A stretch of 14,593 nt of DNA from Bacteroidota bacterium (GTDB lineage Bacteria > Bacteroidota > Bacteroidia > Bacteroidales > Prolixibacteraceae): assembly GCA_030691295.1 (NCBI GenBank), contig JAUYEQ010000622.1, positions 1 through 14,593 on the forward strand, read 5' to 3'. Position 1 is the first letter of the stretch. Every line of letters starts with the position of its first letter. Under the pieces are notes generated by a model that saw only the letters and a program-made list of their open reading frames with translations, had not been told where the DNA came from and did not search any database. The position numbers and the translations under genes were made by a program. Shown piece after piece: positions 7,392 through 13,084 of the stretch.

Positions 7392-8609
7392 TTATTTTTC
7401 GTAAACCACTTTCCCGCCAAGGATGGTTTTTTGAATCACCATTTTCCCATTTTCGATCGTAAACAAAATCATATCAGCACGTTTGCCCGGACTGATTTCT
7501 CCACGATCATTCAGTTGAAGAATTTTTGCCGGGTTGGTGCTGGCCATTTGAATGGCATCGCCCAGGCTGCATCCGGTAAATTTCATGATGTTTGAAATGC
7601 CTGTGTTTATTGGAGCTGCAGCGCCTGCCAGAACATTTTCAGCCGGAAATTTTACTACATCAGGTGTCAGCAGCACCGTTCTTTCCCATCGCGTGTATTC
7701 TCCGGGTTCGAGCCCGGCCAAATCGAGTGCATCCGAAACCAAAATAGTCCGGTCGATTCCTTTGGCCTTGTAAAAAGTCCGTACTTCCTGTTTATTCAGG
7801 TGAAAGCCGTCGGCAATGATGGTTACCGAAAGCCGATCTTCTGACAGTTGCGGCCAGATCGGATTGTTGTGCCGGTCGATCATATTGGCGCAGCCATTGC
7901 CTAAATGTGTTGAAAGTGTTGCTCCGGCGTCAACTGCCTTTTCAATCTGTTCCGCATTTCCGTTGTGATGCCCCAGCGAAACGATTACTCCCTCGCGGCT
8001 GCAATTCTGAATAAAAGGAACTGCTCCATCGATTTCGGGCGCAACGGTAATCAGTTTTATCTTATTTTTTGCAGCTAGCTGTAATTCAGCGAATTCGTTC
8101 CATTCAGGTTTCCGGATGTATTTTTCGAGATGTGCCCCACGAAAACCTTTTTCAGGCGAAATAAAGGGGCCTTCCAGATGAAAACCGGGAATTGAAGGGC
8201 CAATTTCCGCATCGGCCAATGCATGTGAAAGGATTGAAAAGCTATTTTTCAGGCTTTTCCGGTCGGCGGTGATTAAAGTTGGCAGATAGGTTGTTACTCC
8301 TTCTTTCCACAATGCGCGGGTTGCTTTCCTGATTCCTTCCAGGGTCAAATCCTGATCAGCAAAATCAACGCCCATGTAACCGTTGATCTGAATGTCGATT
8401 AATCCGGGGGCAACATACATTTGAGGGGTTTTTGCATTGCTTTTCAGTGCGGTTACTTTACTTATTTTGTCTCCTGAAATTTTTACAGAAACTGGCTTTC
8501 CATTGCTATAAAGCAGTGCATCAATAGTATTGGTGTTTTTGTCTTCCGCAACTCCGGAAAATACAACCAGCAAAACCAAACCCGACAGAACCATCTTTTT
8601 TGCTCGCAT
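7392..8609 (-). CDS. nagA: N-acetylglucosamine-6-phosphate deacetylase (NagA)-like amidohydrolase with an apparent signal peptide
   Basis: This 405-residue protein belongs to the COG1820 amidohydrolases. It shows VAPGLIDIQINGYMGVDF (66-83), HLEGPF (144-149, metal-ligand Glu146), SLGHHNGN (His214), THLGNGC (His235), IADGFHL (265-271) and LVSDALDLAG with catalytic-type Asp293. The full metal-site and catalytic set looks intact. Classical NagA removes the acetyl group from GlcNAc-6-phosphate in the cytosol. Here the first 22 residues (MRAKKMVLSGLVLLVVFSGVA|ED) form a positively charged, hydrophobic, small-residue-ended segment placed before the usual N-terminal beta domain, which begins near residue 28. 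This looks like a Sec signal peptide, so the enzyme may act in the periplasm, where a phosphorylated substrate is unlikely. The THLGNGC...RHNNPIW wording also differs from the classical THLFNAM. It starts 4 bp after the oxidoreductase gene and 11 bp before the transporter, so operon membership is firm. Confidence 0.88.
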   Translation of the reverse strand: MRAKKMVLSGLVLLVVFSGVAEDKNTNTIDALLYSNGKPVSVKISGDKISKVTALKSNAKTPQMYVAPGLIDIQINGYMGVDFADQDLTLEGIRKATRALWKEGVTTYLPTLITADRKSLKNSFSILSHALADAEIGPSIPGFHLEGPFISPEKGFRGAHLEKYIRKPEWNEFAELQLAAKNKIKLITVAPEIDGAVPFIQNCSREGVIVSLGHHNGNAEQIEKAVDAGATLSTHLGNGCANMIDRHNNPIWPQLSEDRLSVTIIADGFHLNKQEVRTFYKAKGIDRTILVSDALDLAGLEPGEYTRWERTVLLTPDVVKFPAENVLAGAAAPINTGISNIMKFTGCSLGDAIQMASTNPAKILQLNDRGEISPGKRADMILFTIENGKMVIQKTILGGKVVYEK

Positions 8610-8613
8610 TTTC

Positions 8614-9957
8614 TTAGAGTTTTATTTCCCAACCTTTTTCGTAAGTGCGCGACCAGTATTTTTCTGCCTCCTGATCAGCAACAATATGGCCGGTTTTGGG
8701 ATCAATATTTAACGACCGGCCCACACGTTGCGAGATATTTCCCAGTTGAACCAGCAAGGTGCTTTTGTGTCCGGAGTCAACGTCCGAATTAAGTTTGCTG
8801 CCATTTTTAATTCCGTCAAACATATTTTGAATATGAATGGCATCGAGCTGTTCAGCCGGGTTGGAAAGGTTTCTTGAATCAATCTTCTGGTCATCTTTCA
8901 CTTCCTTTACCACTTTGTTTTGCAAGTCGAAAATGGTGTAGCTGTTTCCGGCCGGAATAAGCAGACTTCCTTTTTCTCCGTAAAACATCACTCCCACAGA
9001 GCTGCCTTCAATGTATTTTCCGTTGCAGCTCCGTCCTTCCCACGACATCGCCAGTCCTCTGTCAAATTCGAGGTTGATTACCTGCGTGTCGGGGGTTTCC
9101 CAGTCGTCCTGATACCTGTACCTGCCACCGTTTGAACTGACTTTTACAGGAAAGTCAACATCCATTCCCCAGCGGAGAAGGTCGATCATATGGGTTCCGT
9201 TGTTCAGGGCTTCGCCGGTTCCCCAATGCCAGAACCAGTGCCAGTTATAGTGAATCAGGTTGTCTTTGAATTCTTTCCGGGGAGCTGGCCCCTGCCATAA
9301 ATCCCAATTCAGCCATTCCGGAACCGGTACAATTTTTCCTATGCCAATCGGACCACGATTATTGGTGTACCATCCTTTTCCAAAATAGACATTTCCGATT
9401 GCCCCGTTTTTTAGTTCCTGAATAGCGTTTGCCACATTGGGCCACGAGCGGCGCTGGTTGCCCATTTGAACAATCTTATTATACCGGATTGCCGCCTCCA
9501 CCAGCATTTCGCCTTCGCGGGGGTTGTGGCTGCATGGTTTTTCAACATAAACATGTTTGCCAGCCTGCATGGCCAGTACAGATGCCGGAGCATGCCAATG
9601 GTCGGGAGCGGCAATCACGAGAGCATCAATATCTTTGCTTTCAAGCGACTGCCGGAAATCAACAAAGCCTTTGGGCACCATTGTTTGCCGATCTTTAATT
9701 GCTTTTGTGCAATTCACAATTGCCCTTGAGTCAACATCGCAAATATGAGCCACTTCGCAATTTTCCTGAAGTGCGAAATTCCTTGCCAATGCCTGTCCCC
9801 GAGAGTTAACGCCCATTATCGACACCACTATTCTATTGTTCGCGCCAACGATCCGGCCATAACTTTTCGAACTTAATCCCGGAAGAATTCCACCAACAGA
9901 TAATGCGGCAGTTCCAAGCGTAGCATTCCGGATAAAATTTCTTCTTGAATTTTTCAT
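8614..9957 (-). CDS. Tat-exported Gfo/Idh/MocA family oxidoreductase, 447 aa
   Basis: The N-terminus MKNSRRNFIRNATLGTAALSVGGIL is a twin-arginine signal (SRRNFI) followed by a hydrophobic stretch, so a folded, cofactor-loaded enzyme should be exported. The Rossmann domain follows, with IVVSIMGVNSRGQA near 43-56 and CDVDSR near 73. The EKP motif at 139-141 (HVYVEKPCSHNP) is the family hallmark with the catalytic-type Lys. QMGNQRRSWPNV (164-175) and HWFWHWGTGEALNNGTHMIDLLRWG (239-263, with His256 as the likely active-site His) characterise the large exported subgroup common in Bacteroidota and Planctomycetes. Members use NAD(P) to oxidise a sugar-type hydroxyl. In the exported GH109 relatives, a tightly bound NAD takes part in glycoside cleavage. 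The substrate here is unknown. It is the first gene after the 304-bp repeat-filled gap and heads the tight run into the NagA-like, transporter and NagB-like genes. Confidence 0.88.
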   Translation of the reverse strand: MKNSRRNFIRNATLGTAALSVGGILPGLSSKSYGRIVGANNRIVVSIMGVNSRGQALARNFALQENCEVAHICDVDSRAIVNCTKAIKDRQTMVPKGFVDFRQSLESKDIDALVIAAPDHWHAPASVLAMQAGKHVYVEKPCSHNPREGEMLVEAAIRYNKIVQMGNQRRSWPNVANAIQELKNGAIGNVYFGKGWYTNNRGPIGIGKIVPVPEWLNWDLWQGPAPRKEFKDNLIHYNWHWFWHWGTGEALNNGTHMIDLLRWGMDVDFPVKVSSNGGRYRYQDDWETPDTQVINLEFDRGLAMSWEGRSCNGKYIEGSSVGVMFYGEKGSLLIPAGNSYTIFDLQNKVVKEVKDDQKIDSRNLSNPAEQLDAIHIQNMFDGIKNGSKLNSDVDSGHKSTLLVQLGNISQRVGRSLNIDPKTGHIVADQEAEKYWSRTYEKGWEIKL

Positions 9958-10261
9958 ATTGTTCAGGTTTATTAGGTACTACAAAATTTCTAAATTAATG
10001 ATTTCAGTTGATCAGTTATCAAATGTTTTTTTGAAATCCTGAAGGGATTTAATATCAATAGCCCCGGATGGAATCCGGGGTAAAATAATGATAAAGAACA
10101 ACAACCCTGCAAAGGGTTGAATATCAAATTCGAACAAATTCAACCCTTTGCAGGGTTTCAAAACCTATCTTTCCCGTACCCCTGAGTTTCACTCAGGGGT
10201 ATTCATATTCAACCACGTTGTGGTTATTTTGTCTTACACCAATTTTATTAGGTTTTTTCTT
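9958..10261. other. 304-bp intergenic region: leader of the downstream operon plus palindromic repeat cluster
   Basis: No gene is visible. The part next to the downstream start (9958-10030) is AT-rich and should hold the promoter and leader of the oxidoreductase-nagA-transporter-nagB operon. I found only a weak AAATTTTG-like match to the Bacteroidota -7 element and do not call it. The rest, 10034-10225, is a set of stem-loops listed separately. Confidence 0.6.
10034..10225. repeat. Two-fold symmetric cluster of palindromic elements
   Basis: Five local stem-loops lie in 192 bp: 10034-10039/10045-10050 (AAATCC/GGATTT), 10062-10069/10073-10080 (CCCCGGAT/ATCCGGGG), the large pair 10103-10122/10138-10157 (20 bp, perfect, 15-nt spacer), 10178-10187/10191-10200 (ACCCCTGAGT/ACTCAGGGGT) and 10211-10216/10220-10225 (AACCAC/GTGGTT). 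A linker close to TTGAATATCAA or its complement joins them. On the plus strand the unit is hairpin, TAATATCAATA, then CCCC..GGGG hairpin. The same unit reads on the minus strand at 10225-10178 with GAATATGAATA as linker. Between these two opposed units sit a hairpin-plus-linker half unit and its exact inverted copy. The style resembles dispersed REP-like intergenic elements of Bacteroidota. No transposase is adjacent. Confidence 0.85.
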
Positions 10262-11302
10262 TTAAAACGTCAGTTTTGCAACCTTTTTTGCGGCTTTTTC
10301 CATCACTGCTTTTATTTTAACCGCTTTTCCACCTTTGGCTTTGCTAAGGTCGGCAGCTTCCATAAAAGCAAGGATTTCCAGCGTTTCTTCTTCCTTTACA
10401 GGTGCTATGCCTGTTTTAAAGAATTGTATGATCTGAACCAGCAATGGGTTGTACCCGGCATAACTGCCCAGCACTTTGATGCCTTTTTCGCCAAATACGG
10501 TTCCTCCGTAATCTTCTTTTCCTTTCCTGATGCCGCGGAATGCTCCAATCCTGCCATCTTCCCACGTTCCGGTGACCAAATCTGTATCCGCATTTGAAAC
10601 CCTGACGACACTTTTGCAGCCGGTTCCCATTGCTGTAAACAGCGTTTCAACACCGTGTATTCCATACCAAAACAGATCGGGATGAGTCTTTTCAAGTTTT
10701 GCCGGACTGTAAGTTTCTGCACCGAGTACTTTTCCAATTTTTCCTGAAATCACCTCGTCCATACCGGTAATATACCTAAGCGACGAACTTGAAAAAACCG
10801 GGACTTTGTATTTTTTTGATGCTTCGAAAATGGCAATTGCGTCGGCCAGTGATGCAGCCATCGGTTTGTCGATAAACATTCGTTTACCGGCTTTCAAAAC
10901 TGGCAAAGCCTGTTCCAGATGCAACCGTCCGTCATTGGTTTCCAAAAGAACCATATCAACTTTGGTGAGCAAAAGGTCGATGGAATCGACAATTTCGACA
11001 CTGTACTTTTGAATTTCAGTAATGTAGCCGGGAATTCTGGATACGCTGCTCTCAATATCGTTGCTGCCCTTTGGATAGGCCGCAACTACTTTAAACCCGG
11101 CAAACTCCGCGCCTGCTTCCGGATTGTTGAGCGATTTGGTAAATGCAATGCTGTGCGAAGTATCCAGTCCGATGATGCCAATCCGGTTGCCTGCATTATT
11201 GCTCAAAAAGTTGTTTGATTTGAGAACTGAGCCGGTCAGACTCAATCCTATTCCCGACAAAGTCGTCGTCAGTATAAATTCCCTGCGTCCGGTCTTCTTC
11301 AT
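10262..11302 (-). CDS. Tat-exported Gfo/Idh/MocA family oxidoreductase, 346 aa
   Basis: The N-terminus MKKTGRREFILTTTLSGIGLSLTG is a twin-arginine signal (GRREFI), so the protein should be exported folded. After it comes the Rossmann strand RIGIIGLDTSHSIAFTKSLN (40-59). Here the usual GxGxxG loop is replaced by GLDTSH, a variant I associate with a poorly characterised branch of the family. The EKP hallmark appears as FIDKPMA (143-149) with Lys146. A single GIHGVET segment (214-220) sits where the family's C-terminal domain normally carries its active-site His. At 346 residues it is about 100 shorter than the other oxidoreductase in the locus and shares little beyond the fold, so the two are not tandem duplicates. 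It begins 20 bp after the GH172-like gene, suggesting co-transcription with it. The stem-loop cluster follows directly after its stop. The substrate is unknown, presumably a sugar or sugar derivative. Confidence 0.85.
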   Translation of the reverse strand: MKKTGRREFILTTTLSGIGLSLTGSVLKSNNFLSNNAGNRIGIIGLDTSHSIAFTKSLNNPEAGAEFAGFKVVAAYPKGSNDIESSVSRIPGYITEIQKYSVEIVDSIDLLLTKVDMVLLETNDGRLHLEQALPVLKAGKRMFIDKPMAASLADAIAIFEASKKYKVPVFSSSSLRYITGMDEVISGKIGKVLGAETYSPAKLEKTHPDLFWYGIHGVETLFTAMGTGCKSVVRVSNADTDLVTGTWEDGRIGAFRGIRKGKEDYGGTVFGEKGIKVLGSYAGYNPLLVQIIQFFKTGIAPVKEEETLEILAFMEAADLSKAKGGKAVKIKAVMEKAAKKVAKLTF

Positions 11303-11322
11303 AGTTAGTTGGTTTAGAAATA

Positions 11323-12483
11323 CTAATTTACTTCAAGTCCCTGCCAGTTTAGCATTTTAGGAAATTTTCCGTGCGGGTCGGTCTGGTACCAGAAACAGAC
11401 GGATGAAATATCAGATTGCTGTGCAAGATATCTGCCGCCCTGTCTCCATCCCAAATCCTGAATAGTAATCTTCAGATCTTTTTCGAAGCGCACCGGATCC
11501 ATAATGTGCCAGCGGTAAAGTCCAAATCGCTGCTGCGATTTATAGGCACCGTCGGGGCGGATAACCTGATGGAGTCCTGCATAAGGAGTGCAAAATTCTT
11601 TGTATTGACCATCCCTGTCAAAATTGTAAGAACCGCAGAAATAATCTTCGGTACCGGTTCCGCAAATGGTCGGAAACTTGCCATCGCCGTCGATGAAGAA
11701 CTTGATTTCCCCTTCGCCCCACCAGCCATTGTTGTTGACTCCCCAGGCCATGTAAACCCCCACAAACTGACCTTTCCCTTTGATGTTGTCAACAATCGTA
11801 TAATCCGAAGTTGTGTTGGTGTTCAGCCGTCTGAATTGCGCATGGAAATAGGCAGCATCGGCCGGAACGTCGGTTAAAGTGTAGTCAATCTGGTAGTACA
11901 AAGTCATTTGGTCTTTGTCGTTTATATTTTCCATAGTGATTTTGCATTTTTTGTGGAAAGGCATCATCCAGTAGCAATTAAAAGCGCTTCCCGGATTTAC
12001 ACAAACGGCCAGAGAGTTGAGCGGCGCGTATTGGTTCCATCCCATTCCGAAGAAATCGCCCACCGGACATTCGACTGATGGTTCGGTTTCATCGTCCCAA
12101 TAAATGCGAAGGATGGAGAACCGCCAATTTCCGGTTGGAGTCATCCAGATATGCTGGATAGCGCCCGGACCTTCAATTTCGGCAAGTGTAAAGGTTTCGC
12201 CCGGATTGATCCGCACGTATGGATTCACTTTCCAGCCTTGACCAAGATCACGGGCTGCATTCGTGGCGTTTGCCGTGTTTGGGGCAGCTTTGTCGTCAGG
12301 AGTCGCCATGCCGCCTTTGCCCTTTTCACCTGTAAAATTTTCAGGACTAATGGAACGGGTTTTTGCATCTGATAACCGATACAGGTTGCCCATATTCATG
12401 TCAAGGCCATTGAATCCCTTTTGTGAAAATCCGTCGATTTTAAGTAGACAGATTAATGCTAAAAAAAGAAGTGAATTTTTCAT
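11323..12483 (-). CDS. Secreted DUF2961 / GH172-type glycoside hydrolase
   Basis: This 386-residue protein has a signal peptide (MKNSLLFLALICLLKIDGFSQ) with cleavage likely near residue 20. It therefore acts in the periplasm or outside the cell. Recognisable family segments are GPGAIQHIWMT (105-115), LRIYWDDETEPSVECPVGDFFG (125-146), the GEGEIKFFIDGDGKFPTICGTGTEDYF stretch (256-282) and YRWHIMDPVRFEKDLKITIQDLGW (323-346). DUF2961 was reclassified as GH172 after members were shown to act on alpha-D-fructofuranosides and D-arabinofuranosides. The Glu residues at 257/259 and 279 are spaced about as I recall for the two catalytic glutamates, so the active site looks intact. The exact furanoside cannot be read from the sequence. 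It starts 30 bp after the response regulator stop and is followed 20 bp later by an exported oxidoreductase. The leader motif AATAAACCT lies 7 bp before the ATG. Confidence 0.88.
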   Translation of the reverse strand: MKNSLLFLALICLLKIDGFSQKGFNGLDMNMGNLYRLSDAKTRSISPENFTGEKGKGGMATPDDKAAPNTANATNAARDLGQGWKVNPYVRINPGETFTLAEIEGPGAIQHIWMTPTGNWRFSILRIYWDDETEPSVECPVGDFFGMGWNQYAPLNSLAVCVNPGSAFNCYWMMPFHKKCKITMENINDKDQMTLYYQIDYTLTDVPADAAYFHAQFRRLNTNTTSDYTIVDNIKGKGQFVGVYMAWGVNNNGWWGEGEIKFFIDGDGKFPTICGTGTEDYFCGSYNFDRDGQYKEFCTPYAGLHQVIRPDGAYKSQQRFGLYRWHIMDPVRFEKDLKITIQDLGWRQGGRYLAQQSDISSVCFWYQTDPHGKFPKMLNWQGLEVN

Positions 12484-12498
12484 AGTTTTAGGTTTATT
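12484..12498 (-). promoter_or_regulatory. Shared start-proximal leader motif AATAAACCT
   Basis: On the minus strand AATAAACCTAAAACT precedes the ATG of the GH172-like gene. A near-identical AATAAACCTGAACAAT (9973-9958) precedes the ATG of the 447-aa oxidoreductase, and a weaker CTAAACCAACTAACT precedes the 346-aa oxidoreductase. No Shine-Dalgarno is visible at these starts, so this may be the translation-initiation context used by the exported proteins here. The role is inference. Confidence 0.35.
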
Positions 12499-12513
12499 GG
12501 TTTGAATTATTTG

Positions 12514-12891
12514 TTATACTGCCAGTGTTTTAATTTTTTCCTTCAGCATTATAAAATCCACAGGTTTTGTCAGGAAATCATCTGCACCCAGTTCCATTGC
12601 CCGTTTGTAATTTTCGGAATCACCGTACGCGGTTATCATCATAACCACAGGTGGGGGAGTGTGAATTTTTTGTTTAATCCTGTTGAGCAATTCCAACCCG
12701 CTCATTCCCGGCATATTGATGTCCGAAAGGATTAGAACTGCTTCGTGAGTGTATTTATCAATGCGGTTCAAGGCCTCTTCCCCTGAGAATGCAAATTCAA
12801 AGATCATCACCTTTTCCCTGATTTCTTTTCGGAACCGTTGTTCAAACAATGTTTGAATGTCTCTTTCGTCGTCAACTACTAGGATTTTCAT
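12514..12891 (-). CDS. Single-domain CheY-like response regulator
   Basis: This 125-residue protein consists only of a receiver domain. The acidic pair Asp7-Asp8 (ILVVDDE), the phospho-acceptor Asp57 (LILSDINMPGMSG), the switch Thr87 (VMMITAYG) and the conserved Lys109 (FLTKPVD) are all present, so it should be phosphorylatable. There is no DNA-binding or enzymatic output domain. It must therefore act by protein-protein contact or as a phosphorelay intermediate. Its nearest kinase is HK3, 193 bp upstream on the same strand, which is its likely partner, although the two receiver-less PAS kinases downstream also lack partners here. It lies 30 bp before the GH172-like gene, so the two could be co-transcribed. 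The gap before it holds the phased GTCATT array and a 12-bp palindrome. Confidence 0.93.
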   Translation of the reverse strand: MKILVVDDERDIQTLFEQRFRKEIREKVMIFEFAFSGEEALNRIDKYTHEAVLILSDINMPGMSGLELLNRIKQKIHTPPPVVMMITAYGDSENYKRAMELGADDFLTKPVDFIMLKEKIKTLAV

Positions 12892-12909
12892 CTGAATGTT
12901 TTTTTATAT

Positions 12910-12921
12910 ATGAATATTCAT
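12910..12921. promoter_or_regulatory. 12-bp palindrome upstream of the response regulator
   Basis: ATGAATATTCAT is a perfect palindrome 18 bp before the response regulator start codon. It could be an operator or only part of an AT-rich leader. AT-rich palindromes of this size do occur by chance. Confidence 0.3.
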
Positions 12922-12967
12922 AATTATTACCCAATGTCATAAAAGTAGCTCCCTGAGCCTACTGAAG

Positions 12968-13034
12968 GGCATTTGATTGTCATTTGGTAGTCATTAAGTT
13001 GCCAGGAAATGACAATCGAATGACAACTAATGAC
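12968..13034. promoter_or_regulatory. Operator-like array of helically phased GTCATT/AATGAC half-sites
   Basis: Left half-sites are GGCATT (12968-12973), GTCATT (12979-12984) and GTCATT (12990-12995). Right half-sites are AATGAC at 13008-13013, 13019-13024 and 13029-13034. Steps are 11, 11, then 11 and 10 bp, about one helical turn. The inner four are exactly symmetric about 13001.5, and TTGTCATT (12977-12984) pairs with AATGACAA (13019-13026). An alternative 11-bp perfect inverted repeat joins 12975-12985 with 13007-13017. It lies between the HK3 stop and the response regulator start, 77 bp upstream of the latter. A cooperative regulator-binding site is the natural reading; a structured RNA is the alternative. 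Confidence 0.6.
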
Positions 13035-13084
13035 CACAATTGACTGACACAAAATGTAAAAATAGGTATGTAAACGGTCAATCA

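Noticed and set aside
8614..9957. Naming the 447-aa oxidoreductase a GH109 alpha-N-acetylgalactosaminidase
   Set aside because: It has the generic EKP motif and GNQRRS wording of the wider exported Gfo/Idh/MocA group. I do not see the wording I associate with GH109, so only the family is called.
10148..10597. A 149-codon open frame on the plus strand
   Set aside because: It starts inside the palindrome cluster and runs antisense through the 346-aa oxidoreductase gene. Its product is rich in Phe and Cys and shows no domain.
11416..11877. A 153-codon open frame on the plus strand
   Set aside because: It is antisense to the conserved GH172-type coding sequence and shows no recognisable protein features.
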